DNA of 12,249 bases from Methanosarcinales archaeon (GCA_025464425.1 JAODGV010000029.1:1-12249); one strand, 5' to 3'; numbered from the stretch's first letter, positions 1-6,615 are shown. Numbers and translations: made by a program. Notes: generated by a model not told the origin, from the sequence alone.

Positions 1-1
1 T

Positions 2-134
2 TTGTCAGTCCAGCAGCCATAGCGGGCGTTCTTTCTTCACATTTCCGGTCTGGTTCATTTGAAGGGGTTCGCAGTGCCTTGTGTGGGCGACAGAAGTTGT
101 ATACAATATCTGTCCATGCACATAAATTCAGCAA
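2..134 (-). mobile_element. C-terminal remnant of a DDE-family transposase (partial, runs off left edge)
   Basis: On the minus strand a frame opens after a TGA at 135-137 and runs off the window with no further stop. It contains YNFCRPHKALR, then about 15 residues later RTPAMAAGLT. This pairing (Y-N-F-x-R-P-H-x-x-L followed by R-T-P-A-x-A-A-G-L) is the hallmark of the C-terminal end of DDE/rve-type insertion-sequence transposases, where the family normally continues a little further. The catalytic D-D-E core would have to lie upstream, but that space is occupied by the intact rps17 gene from 183 onward, so the N-terminal and catalytic parts are absent. I infer a dead IS fragment left by insertion followed by deletion or recombination. 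IS family and terminal inverted repeats cannot be assigned. Motif recognition is from memory of the family. Confidence 0.72.
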
Positions 135-157
135 TCAAACTTTTCCCTCGCTCTAAT

Positions 158-176
158 GTAATGTAACACGTATTAC
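158..176. repeat. Small dyad just after the rps17 stop
   Basis: The 19-nt stretch starts with GTAAT and ends with ATTAC, and its right-hand 14 nt form a near-perfect palindrome (GTAA/TTAC arms, one mismatched pair in the centre). It lies 7 nt past the rps17 stop codon and just before the transposase remnant. It may be a short hairpin at the operon end, a trace of an insertion end, or chance. No T-run follows it on the minus strand, so it is not a convincing terminator. Confidence 0.3.
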
Positions 177-182
177 CTGCAT

Positions 183-515
183 CTACTCTGACCTCGTCCT
201 CTTCTCCACCACCACGAAGCTCTTCGTCTTGCTCAGCGGACGACATTCCATTATCTTCACTGTATCTCCTGTCTTTGCAGATATGCATGGTGGATTATGT
301 GCATGTATCTTCGACCTCCTGGGTTCATACCGTTCGTACTTCCAGATCTTCTTCAGATATGAACGCTGTACCACAACCGTCTTATCCGCACGGTCACTGA
401 CGACCACACCCTCTATTATCTGTCCCCTGACCGGCAATTTACCATGAAACGGGCAGTTAACATCGTCACATTCACGTTCCGGTAGCTTAACATCTATACC
501 TATATCCTTCTTCAT
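183..515 (-). CDS. rps17: 30S ribosomal protein S17 (uS17)
   Basis: Small-subunit protein that binds 16S rRNA early in 30S assembly. The 110-residue product has the archaeal S17 N-terminus with the C-x-x-x-x-C-P-F-H-G block (residues about 16-25), then the OB-fold region with VRGQIIEGVVVSDRADKTVVV, the RRSKIHAHNP segment and the closing PLSKTKSFVVVE strand. Length is normal for archaea. The start overlaps the rnp1 stop by 4 nt (ATGA), so translation is probably coupled. It is the last intact gene of the operon here: rpl14, the usual next gene in archaea, is absent from the remaining 182 bp, where a transposase scrap is found instead. Identification is secure. Confidence 0.97.
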   Translation of the reverse strand: MKKDIGIDVKLPERECDDVNCPFHGKLPVRGQIIEGVVVSDRADKTVVVQRSYLKKIWKYERYEPRRSKIHAHNPPCISAKTGDTVKIMECRPLSKTKSFVVVEKRTRSE

Positions 516-787
516 CTCCGTGCAGCACCCCGCTTTATCCTGTCCTCTGGTCTCGCAATGAGCATATTACCGCTCACCCTCGCTCGTACACCATCTTCAA
601 GCGAGAAGATAAATACGTTCCCTGCTTTGGGTATTCGCTTCTCTTCTTTACGCTCCGTCTCTATTACGAACGTGTTCCTCGTCTCATCCACAACTCTACC
701 ACGCAGCCCTACCATATCCTTATTACTACTCTCCTCCACTTCCATCATCAGCCCTATCAACTCCCCCTGGAGTATCTCTTCAATCAT
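512..787 (-). CDS. rnp1: Ribonuclease P protein component 1 (Rpp29/POP4 homologue)
   Basis: Protein subunit of archaeal RNase P, which with the catalytic RNA removes 5' leaders from precursor tRNAs. The 91-residue product is the Sm-like/OB-type barrel of the Rpp29 family: LIGLMMEVEESSNKDMVGLRG near residues 11-30, DETRNTFVIETE, the basic KRIPKAGNVFIF strand and a basic tail. It lies in its conserved archaeal place between aIF1 and S17, overlapping the aIF1 gene by 8 nt upstream and rps17 by 4 nt downstream, which supports cotranscription and coupled translation with the ribosomal genes. Size is normal for a euryarchaeal homologue. No oddities seen. Confidence 0.93.
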   Translation of the reverse strand: MIEEILQGELIGLMMEVEESSNKDMVGLRGRVVDETRNTFVIETERKEEKRIPKAGNVFIFSLEDGVRARVSGNMLIARPEDRIKRGAARR

Positions 788-1103
788 CCTCCAGACGATA
801 GCCCATCTCGCGCAATGCCTTCTTCACCTCCACCGTATGATCGCCCTGCAACTCCACACAACCACCTTTTACCGTACCACCGCATGCGCAGCGCGACTTC
901 AACTCCTTTGAGAGACTCCTCAGGTCCACCTCCTTCTCGTCTATACCCTTTATTACCGTCGTTATCTTACCAAACCGCCGCTTCACTGTCGTCACTTTCA
1001 CCAGTTGCTGCTCCTTCGCTATCTCCCTGCATATACATAAATCTATCGGTAAACCGCATTTATCACAGATCTGTGTACTCGCGCTCATTTTACCCCCTTT
1101 CAT
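780..1103 (-). CDS. Translation initiation factor aIF1 (SUI1/eIF1 homologue)
   Basis: Initiation factor of the SUI1 family, which monitors start-codon selection on the 30S subunit. The 107-residue frame has a cysteine-rich N-terminal part (C-D-K-C-G-L-P-I-D-L-C-I-C, residues 13-25), typical of archaeal aIF1 and possibly zinc-binding, then the SUI1 core with KRRFGKITTVIKGID, CACGGTVK and ELQGDH. Two starts are possible. The ATG ending at 1103 overlaps the rpl29 stop (ATGA). The ATG at 1088-1086 gives a product five residues shorter (MSAST...) and has GGGGGT a few bases upstream as a Shine-Dalgarno. I favour the second start on ribosome-binding evidence but list the longer frame. It belongs to the ribosomal operon. 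Confidence 0.94.
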   Translation of the reverse strand: MKGGKMSASTQICDKCGLPIDLCICREIAKEQQLVKVTTVKRRFGKITTVIKGIDEKEVDLRSLSKELKSRCACGGTVKGGCVELQGDHTVEVKKALREMGYRLEDD

Positions 1104-1309
1104 CTTATCCCCTTCTTTATCTCGTTCTCAACCGTTTTTAGCCGCGCTATCGCTCGCCTTATCGCCCTTATCCTGCCCGGGTTCTCCGCTGCACCACCCG
1201 TTGCTACCATCCCGCGCTCACGCAATAAATCCGAGAGCAGACTCTCAAGCTCCTCCTTCCGCTCCTTAACGCTCATCTTCCTTATATCTTCAACTCTTAA
1301 TATGCTCAT
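1100..1309 (-). CDS. rpl29: 50S ribosomal protein L29 (uL29)
   Basis: Short, helical large-subunit protein near the polypeptide exit tunnel. The 69-residue product matches archaeal L29: an RVEDIRKMSVKERKEELESL helix, the RERGMVATGGAAENPGRIR connection and the IRRAIARLKTVENE helix. Both ends overlap neighbours by 4 nt (rps3 upstream, the long aIF1 frame downstream). Normal length; nothing odd. Confidence 0.95.
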   Translation of the reverse strand: MSILRVEDIRKMSVKERKEELESLLSDLLRERGMVATGGAAENPGRIRAIRRAIARLKTVENEIKKGIR

Positions 1310-1989
1310 TCTACCCTATTATTATTCTCATCTTCGGCTTTTTCTTCTTGCTCTTCTTTTAGCTCTTCTTTTACCGACTCTAACTCCTCAGGTTCTTCTT
1401 TCTTTATTATACGGAAAGCATCAGGTCGTTCCGCCCCGGGTTTCACTATCCATACCTGCACACCTATGACACCCGATTTCACCTTGGCAATTGCATAGCC
1501 GCGATCCACCATCTCTTCCGCTACCTCGCCACAATGCTTTATGTATCCATCCACCATCTTCTCCATCCGTGCTCTCGGTCCTTTCAACTTGCCGGACATC
1601 ACTATCTCACAGCCAAGCGCTCCCTTCTCCATTATTCGTTGCAACATGGATCTGCCTGCCCTTCTGAAGTGCCAGCCACGCTCTATCAGTTTCGCCAGTC
1701 GGTTTGCCATCAGTGGTGCACACAGATCAGGCACCTCTACCGGCTGTACCTCCAGCTGTGGATTGTCCAGTTCATGCCTCTTGCCCACTTCCTCCGTCAG
1801 TTTCTTTATTCGCTTGCCATCTTTGCCTATTATCATACCAGGCTTCTCTACCCTCACCGTTATCTGCGTGCCCATCGGCGTACGTTTTATCTCCATACCG
1901 CCATAGCCTGCTCGTTCCAGCTCCTTCTCGAAAAATTCGTTCAGTCTTACCTTCTTTATACCATCTATAACAAACAGTTTCTCTATCAC
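1306..1989 (-). CDS. rps3: 30S ribosomal protein S3 (uS3)
   Basis: Small-subunit head protein at the mRNA entry site. In the 227-residue product the N-terminal half contains a type-II KH domain with the G-x-x-G loop (GKDG, residues 55-58, within PGMIIGKDGKRI), and the C-terminal half carries the S3-specific GWHFRRAGRSMLQRIM and GALGCEIVMSGKLKGPRA blocks. The chain ends in a strongly acidic, glutamate-rich tail from about residue 198, encoded by a repetitive CTTCTT-rich stretch near 1320-1420; acidic tails here vary between archaea. It overlaps rpl22 by 4 nt at its start and rpl29 by 4 nt at its end. Confidence 0.97.
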   Translation of the reverse strand: MIEKLFVIDGIKKVRLNEFFEKELERAGYGGMEIKRTPMGTQITVRVEKPGMIIGKDGKRIKKLTEEVGKRHELDNPQLEVQPVEVPDLCAPLMANRLAKLIERGWHFRRAGRSMLQRIMEKGALGCEIVMSGKLKGPRARMEKMVDGYIKHCGEVAEEMVDRGYAIAKVKSGVIGVQVWIVKPGAERPDAFRIIKKEEPEELESVKEELKEEQEEKAEDENNNRVE

Positions 1990-2465
1990 TTCCAGCTACC
2001 CTCTTCCTTCAATATCACCTCTATCGTGACAGTATCGGTATTCTTTGGCGTTGCACGCCCGAAAGCTCTTGGCATTATCCCCTCTATCCTGCGACCTTTC
2101 TTCGTTGCTATATGCCATATCCGCATCGTATCGCCATCGAGTCCTTTGTATTCCGCATTCGCCCGCGCATCTCGCAGCAATTTCAATATCGCTTCACTCG
2201 CCTTCACCGGATATCTGCCCGCATACCACTTACCTAACCCTCTACGATGTGCCACCTTCTTCTTATGCCGCCTGAAAGGAACAGCCAGCCTGCCCTCAAT
2301 AACAGCTTCCAGATACCGCTCCGCTTCTTCAACACTCATACCCTTCACCGCTCTGCATATCTCGTATGCGTGCTTCGGTGAGATATGGAGCTCATAAGCC
2401 ATAGCCCTCGCAATTGTATCTTCATCCACAAATTCAGTATCCAGAGTGTATCTTACCCTGCCCAT
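1986..2465 (-). CDS. rpl22: 50S ribosomal protein L22 (uL22)
   Basis: Large-subunit protein whose beta-hairpin lines the exit tunnel. The 159-residue product is a full-length archaeal L22: helical N-terminus with AYELHISPKHAYEICRAVKG, the archaeal insert with VPFRRHKKKVAHRRGLGKWYAGRYP, ILKLLRDARANAEYKGLD, and the tunnel hairpin with GRRIEGIMPRAFGRATPKN. Two bases separate it from rps19, and it overlaps rps3 by 4 nt. Antisense ORFs in this stretch are shadows. Confidence 0.97.
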   Translation of the reverse strand: MGRVRYTLDTEFVDEDTIARAMAYELHISPKHAYEICRAVKGMSVEEAERYLEAVIEGRLAVPFRRHKKKVAHRRGLGKWYAGRYPVKASEAILKLLRDARANAEYKGLDGDTMRIWHIATKKGRRIEGIMPRAFGRATPKNTDTVTIEVILKEEGSWK

Positions 2466-2467
2466 CT

Positions 2468-2881
2468 CTACTTCAGTGGTACGTACTTGGAAGACCTCGT
2501 CGCTCCAACACCCGCGGCGCCATGCACCACCCTCTTCCTCGTCAGTGCGAACTCACCCAGATAATGCCCGATCATCTCCGGCTTTATCTCCACGTACTCG
2601 AAGCCCTTACCATTGTGTATCCCTATCTTCTTACCCACCATGCACGGCAGCACAATGGCATCCCGGAGATGCGTTCTGACCTCGTCCCTCTGCCCTATCT
2701 TCTCCAGCAACTTCTCCTCATCCGCTCTCAACTTCCTCTTCAGTTTCCTCCGCTGCCTCGCCGGTAATAGCACCATTAACTCTTCCAGCTTCATCTTCTT
2801 CAGCTTCGCTAATGTATAACCCCTGTATCGGAATTCTACCTCCTTCCGCTTCAGTGTACTTTTTGCTCGCTTCTTTGCCAT
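2468..2881 (-). CDS. rps19: 30S ribosomal protein S19 (uS19)
   Basis: Small-subunit head protein that contacts tRNA and bridges to the 50S subunit. The 137-residue product has the long archaeal/eukaryotic basic N-terminal extension and the conserved core: RTHLRDAIVLPCMVGKKIGIHNGK, FEYVEIKPEMIGHYLGEFALTRK and the C-terminal SSKYVPLK. An AAGGAA Shine-Dalgarno-like run precedes the ATG. Unlike its neighbours it is preceded by a 46-bp AT-rich gap after rpl2, which may hold an internal promoter. Confidence 0.97.
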   Translation of the reverse strand: MAKKRAKSTLKRKEVEFRYRGYTLAKLKKMKLEELMVLLPARQRRKLKRKLRADEEKLLEKIGQRDEVRTHLRDAIVLPCMVGKKIGIHNGKGFEYVEIKPEMIGHYLGEFALTRKRVVHGAAGVGATRSSKYVPLK

Positions 2882-2927
2882 ATTTCCTTATTTATCACTA
2901 AATTACTCTTATATTTATTATTTTCAT
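2882..2927 (-). promoter_or_regulatory. AT-rich rpl2-rps19 gap with possible internal TATA box
   Basis: This is the longest spacer inside the ribosomal operon and is almost entirely A/T. On the minus strand it reads AATAAATATAA around 2909-2919, about 30 nt upstream of the rps19 ATG. That is the right spacing for an archaeal TATA box feeding a short-leader transcript, and AAGGAA lies just before the ATG. This is composition-based inference; the gap could simply be an unstructured spacer. Confidence 0.35.
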
Positions 2928-3653
2928 TCATCGCTTATATCCAGTCCTTCTTGCCGCTATGTTACCGACCTTCCTGCCCGGTGGTGCACCCCGAGCCGGT
3001 GTTTTTGACTTACCGATATGCTGATGCCCACCACCACCGAACGGATGGTCAACCGGATTCATTGCAACACCCCTCACCCTTGGATACTTTGTTGCTCGTG
3101 GCTTCATACTGTGATAACGCTTACCAGCCTTTACAAACGGTTTATCTGTTCTACCGCCCCCTGCTACCACCCCTATCGTTGCCATGCAATCCCATGAGAA
3201 CCATTTCTTCTTACCGCTTGGCATTATCACGAGGCTTCTGCATGTTTCAGCCTCATGCGTTACAAGTGTAGCGTAATTACCCGAAGCCCGTGCGAATTTG
3301 CCACCATCTCCCGGTTTTGACTCTATATTACATATTGCAATACCTTCAGGGATACAGCGCAATGGCAATGTGTTCCCCACTTTTATACCCGCGGATTCAC
3401 CGTAAGCTATCTCTTCTCCTTCACCCACACCCTCAGGCACAATAATGAACCGCTCCTCGCCACCATCCTCCACTCTTATCCGTGCGATAGGCGCACTCCT
3501 TGCGGGATCGTGCAGTATCTGAACGACCCTTGCAGTCACTGTCTCATCCTTCTGTACCCGCACGTGTTCCAGATTACTCTTATACCGGTGCGAAGGCGCT
3601 CTGAATACCGGAGAGCCTTTTCCTCTGCGTTGCGCTAATATTCTCTTACCCAT
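2928..3653 (-). CDS. rpl2: 50S ribosomal protein L2 (uL2)
   Basis: Core large-subunit protein required for subunit association and for the peptidyl-transferase centre. The 241-residue product has the normal archaeal length and all landmarks: N-terminal LAQRRGKGSPVFRAPSHRYK, OB-like and SH3-like barrels in the middle (GDGGKFARASGNYATLV, MPSGKKKWFSWDCMATIG), and the C-terminal catalytic-centre block NPVDHPFGGGGHQHIG (residues 199-214) including the conserved histidine of the HQH segment. A 16-nt spacer separates it from rpl23; no clear Shine-Dalgarno precedes the ATG. Confidence 0.98.
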   Translation of the reverse strand: MGKRILAQRRGKGSPVFRAPSHRYKSNLEHVRVQKDETVTARVVQILHDPARSAPIARIRVEDGGEERFIIVPEGVGEGEEIAYGESAGIKVGNTLPLRCIPEGIAICNIESKPGDGGKFARASGNYATLVTHEAETCRSLVIMPSGKKKWFSWDCMATIGVVAGGGRTDKPFVKAGKRYHSMKPRATKYPRVRGVAMNPVDHPFGGGGHQHIGKSKTPARGAPPGRKVGNIAARRTGYKR

Positions 3654-3669
3654 TTCTCTTATTTTATAA

Positions 3670-3927
3670 TTATGCTAATATACCAAGAGAAGTACCTATC
3701 TCTTTCGCCTTACCTTCCTCCTCCAGTTCCACTATCGCCTTCTTCTCGCCCTTAAATGTGATCATCGTCCTCACGCTCTTCACTGGCGTATCAAATAACC
3801 GTTCCACCTCGGCTTTTATCGCACGCTTATCTGCCTTCATGTCCACTATGAACTGGAGTTTGTTCTCCTTATCGACCATTAAAGTTGCTTTTTCCGTAGC
3901 CACGAGATGTTTCAATATCATGCTCAT
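3670..3927 (-). CDS. rpl23: 50S ribosomal protein L23 (uL23)
   Basis: Large-subunit protein at the tunnel exit and a docking site for nascent-chain factors such as SRP. The 85-residue product is a complete archaeal L23: LKHLVATEKATLMVDKENKLQFIVD, then KRAIKAEVERLFDTPVKSVRTM and a C-terminal EEEGKAKEIGTSLGIL helix. One base separates it from the rpl4 stop. No anomalies. Confidence 0.96.
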   Translation of the reverse strand: MSMILKHLVATEKATLMVDKENKLQFIVDMKADKRAIKAEVERLFDTPVKSVRTMITFKGEKKAIVELEEEGKAKEIGTSLGILA

Positions 3928-3928
3928 A

Positions 3929-4699
3929 TCACAGTTTCATGATGGATGATTCAGTCCATATGGTCAATCTGCCGGGATGCGTGCCCGGAGCGAGTAATTC
4001 GGCATTCAGTGCACTCACATATGTTACATCCACGCCCGGTAGATTCCTCGCACTTGATGTTATCCTTATATCCGGAGCTTCATCGCCGGAAATAACGATC
4101 AATGCGCTCTTCCTCGTCTTGTAGCGTCTGCCTCGCATCTTACCCTTACCTGCTCTTACCTTACGCACACGTGCTCGTAACAGGTCGTCACCTATGCCAA
4201 TAGCGTGGAAGAACTCTTCTACCTCCGCCGTCTTATTCAGTGTGACTGCCATATCATCCACCACTATCGGCAGTTCCACAGCCTCATTGAACCTGTGCCC
4301 CCGCTGCCTCACGAGTTCCGGATTTGCAGTAGCTGCAATAGCCGACCTTATAGCTTTTCGCCGCTCCTTATCGTTTATCTTGAGTTTTAGCACTTTCTCC
4401 ACCCTGGGAGGATGTGCCTGCCTGCCGCCAACAGCCTGAGGCACACGAGCTGCCCGCCTGCCGTTCTTTATACGCGGCACACGTGATACACCTCTGCCCA
4501 CGCCCCAGCTCTCTGCTGAGGTCTGCCTGCCGGATAGCGGACTCGTACCCTTCGGCTGGAGTCGATGCGACTGTATAGCAAGAACAGCTCGCTTTATCAG
4601 GTCAGGTCGGTACTCCTCTCTGAACACTCCGGGCAGTGATATCTCACGTACAATGTTACCTGATAAATCCAGCACTTTCGCTATCTTTACTTCCGTCAT
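3929..4699 (-). CDS. rpl4: 50S ribosomal protein L4 (uL4/L4e)
   Basis: Large-subunit protein whose extended loop reaches the exit-tunnel constriction. The 256-residue product has archaeal L4 blocks: the N-terminal DLSGNIVREISLPGVF strand, the loop with PLSGRQTSAESWGVGRGVSR and GRRAARVPQAVGGRQAHPP, the helical middle with RKAIRSAIAATANPELVRQRGH and the C-terminal NAELLAPGTHPGRLTIWTE. It starts 4 nt after the rpl3 stop and ends 1 nt before rpl23. Length is typical. Confidence 0.97.
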   Translation of the reverse strand: MTEVKIAKVLDLSGNIVREISLPGVFREEYRPDLIKRAVLAIQSHRLQPKGTSPLSGRQTSAESWGVGRGVSRVPRIKNGRRAARVPQAVGGRQAHPPRVEKVLKLKINDKERRKAIRSAIAATANPELVRQRGHRFNEAVELPIVVDDMAVTLNKTAEVEEFFHAIGIGDDLLRARVRKVRAGKGKMRGRRYKTRKSALIVISGDEAPDIRITSSARNLPGVDVTYVSALNAELLAPGTHPGRLTIWTESSIMKL

Positions 4700-4703
4700 C
4701 TCT

Positions 4704-5654
4704 TCAATTCCCCTGTTGTGATTCCCTGCTTATATATATTACATCCGGTGCAGCCAGTTTCGGATACGGGCGAATAGCATGCGATATTCGTATCAATCGC
4801 TTCTTTGGACCCGGAATGCTACCCTTGACCAGCAAGTACTCATTCCTCACCAGCCCGTAATGGAGAAATCCACCCTTCGGCGTTATCTCTGATCCGTCGT
4901 CGCCTATCTTCAGTATCCGCTTGTTATACTCGGTACGCTGCTGATAGCCTGTCTGTCCAAGTTGTGGTATCCGCCACCTTACCCGGCGGGGGCGCCAGCC
5001 TCCAATACAGCCCACATGACGACCTTTACCGGATTTACGTGCCTTCGCGTTCTGTATAGTAACACCCCAGCGCTTTACAGGACCCTGTGTACCTTTGCCA
5101 CGCGTCACAGCGGTGACATCCACGAAATCACCCTCCTTGAATACATCACCCACCCGTATCTCAGAACCAAGTACCTTCTGCGCGTATTCAAGGTCGGCTT
5201 CGGGCACACCACTCATCTTCAGCTCCATCAACTCCCCTCTCTTCTTCGGTATCCCGCTCACAAGCTCTGGCATTGTTGATATTATCAGTCTGACACTCAC
5301 ATCATCGCTCATGGTAAGATCGGATAACTCTATGTCATTATTACTACCCATATGCACCTCAGTCAACGCGAGCTTACCATACACCGTCTCTTTATAAAGC
5401 CGGAAACCCACCACCTTCACCGGTGGCGTCTCTATTACCGTAACGGGAACAGATATTTCCATCCCCTTTGTGAGACTGTGAGGGGAATTATCATTCAGAA
5501 TGATATGGGTCATGCCAGCTTTGTAACCCACAAAGCCCTGCACATGCCTGCCCGGCACTACCTCTTCCCGCCGTATCCGGCAGGTCTCACTCCTTGCTCT
5601 CTTACGCGGTGAGAATGCCAGAGACCCTCTCCTTGGACTGTGCCTCTTCGCCAT
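4704..5654 (-). CDS. rpl3: 50S ribosomal protein L3 (uL3)
   Basis: First gene of the ribosomal operon; large-subunit protein that organises rRNA near the peptidyl-transferase centre. The 316-residue product shows the archaeal N-terminus (HSPRRGSLAFSPRKRA), GFVGYKAGMTHI, the TRGKGTQGPVKRWG loop that reaches the active centre, GKGRHVGCIGGWRPRRVRW, GQTGYQQRTEYNKRI and the C-terminal GSIPGPKKRLI. It appears slightly shorter than many archaeal L3 proteins, mainly after the KRARSE segment near the N-terminus. No Shine-Dalgarno is visible; the TATA box about 30-40 nt upstream suggests a very short leader. Confidence 0.98.
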   Translation of the reverse strand: MAKRHSPRRGSLAFSPRKRARSETCRIRREEVVPGRHVQGFVGYKAGMTHIILNDNSPHSLTKGMEISVPVTVIETPPVKVVGFRLYKETVYGKLALTEVHMGSNNDIELSDLTMSDDVSVRLIISTMPELVSGIPKKRGELMELKMSGVPEADLEYAQKVLGSEIRVGDVFKEGDFVDVTAVTRGKGTQGPVKRWGVTIQNAKARKSGKGRHVGCIGGWRPRRVRWRIPQLGQTGYQQRTEYNKRILKIGDDGSEITPKGGFLHYGLVRNEYLLVKGSIPGPKKRLIRISHAIRPYPKLAAPDVIYISRESQQGN

Positions 5655-5662
5655 TTTACGTG

Positions 5663-5679
5663 AATGTTACTATAACATT
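5663..5679. promoter_or_regulatory. Perfect 7-bp inverted repeat over the probable L3 transcription start (candidate operator)
   Basis: AATGTTA and TAACATT form a perfect inverted repeat separated by 3 nt. It lies between the L3 ATG (5654) and the TATA-like box at 5685-5694, so it covers the position where transcription of the ribosomal operon should begin. A dyad at this place is the usual layout for a dimeric archaeal repressor that blocks initiation. Alternatively it folds as a small hairpin in a leader. The binding protein is unknown. Confidence 0.4.
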
Positions 5680-5684
5680 TGCAG

Positions 5685-5694
5685 TATTTAAATA
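5685..5694. promoter_or_regulatory. Palindromic TATA box shared by rpl3 and the divergent DUF89 gene
   Basis: TATTTAAATA is its own reverse complement. Its centre lies about 36 nt from the rpl3 start on the minus strand and about 38 nt from the DUF89 start on the plus strand, so it is suitably placed to bind TBP for either direction with short leaders of roughly 10-12 nt. A second AT-rich stretch at about 5711-5718 could be an alternative. Direction in archaea is set by the BRE, which I cannot call clearly on either side. Confidence 0.5.
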
Positions 5695-5727
5695 TCATCT
5701 CTCTCTTTCTCAATATTTAACCTGGCT

Positions 5728-6615
5728 ATGAAATTGAGATCCGACTGTATATCCTGTCTCATGGAACGAGCGGCATACGAGTGTGAGATGATATTTGGAG
5801 ATGAAGAAGAAGCAAGGATCGGGGTATTGAAGGAGATTTCATGTCTCTTATGCTCACATCCTGGCGAAAGTGTAACACCCGCATTCATGGGTACGGAGCG
5901 AGAGCGGATCTTAAAGATGCGAAGCGGGCTAACAGACCCGCATGCTGATGTAAAAATGAGGAGTAACGAAGTGGCAAAGGCGCTGCTACCCGTTGCTGTT
6001 GAATACTTCACCACGCATAGCGACGGTGTAGAAGCGCTTGTGCGAATTGCCGCTGCGGCTAATTCAATGGAATACGGTGTGAAGGGCTACGCTTATGACG
6101 ATGACGCGTTCAGAACAGAGTTCATGAAAGTACTCAATGAGCGATTGAACTGGAACCGTGATTCGGTATTATCCGCGATAAGTAAGCATGATAAGGTTCT
6201 TTATCTGACGGACAACGCAGGCGAGGTGTTCTTTGATGCGTTCGTGGTGAAGAAGCTGGCTGAGATGGGCAAGAAAGTTGTGGTATCGCCGAAGAGCGGT
6301 GCTATAATAAACGATGCAACGGTGACCGACTGGCGAGAAGCGGCGGCTTATGTGGATGTACCTTCAACTGTGGATATCGTACCTGCTGCTTCGTGCATCG
6401 GAGTCTCACGCGAGGATGCGAGTGAGGAGTTCCTCCATATACTCAATGACGATGAATACCTGGTGATAGCGAAGGGCATGGGCAATTACGAAGCGATATC
6501 CGAGTTTGAACAGGATTACAGGCAGCGGTTGATATATATATTGAGGGCGAAATGCATGCCGGTAGCGAGGAGTATAGGAGTGAATAGGGGCGAGCTCGTG
6601 GCTAAATTAGTTTGA
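5728..6615 (+). CDS. DUF89/ARMT1-like metal-dependent phosphatase
   Basis: Member of the DUF89 family, metal-dependent phosphatases thought to hydrolyse sugar phosphates or phosphorylated by-products in metabolite damage control. The 295-residue product has the N-terminal C-x-x-C (C7, C10) of the small prokaryotic DUF89 branch, N112-S-M-E in the helical region, the metal-site signature LTDNAGEVFFD (residues 160-170), AIINDATVTD (192-201) and KGMGNYE (249-255). Length fits the archaeal branch. The gene diverges from rpl3 and its 3' end overlaps the convergent MtnA-family gene by 14 nt. The natural substrate cannot be read from the sequence; its neighbour also acts on a sugar phosphate, but the two are on opposite strands. 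Confidence 0.88.
   Translation: MKLRSDCISCLMERAAYECEMIFGDEEEARIGVLKEISCLLCSHPGESVTPAFMGTERERILKMRSGLTDPHADVKMRSNEVAKALLPVAVEYFTTHSDGVEALVRIAAAANSMEYGVKGYAYDDDAFRTEFMKVLNERLNWNRDSVLSAISKHDKVLYLTDNAGEVFFDAFVVKKLAEMGKKVVVSPKSGAIINDATVTDWREAAAYVDVPSTVDIVPAASCIGVSREDASEEFLHILNDDEYLVIAKGMGNYEAISEFEQDYRQRLIYILRAKCMPVARSIGVNRGELVAKLV

Noticed and set aside
55..288. 77-aa minus-strand ORF overlapping the end of rps17
   Set aside because: It is out of frame with S17 for most of its length, has no recognisable motif and low-complexity E/G runs; the transposase-like frame in the same stretch carries real family motifs.
1534..2397. 287-aa plus-strand ORF opposite rps3 and rpl22
   Set aside because: It lies antisense to two certain ribosomal genes, has Leu/His/Tyr/Ser-rich composition typical of reverse-complement shadows and no domain features.
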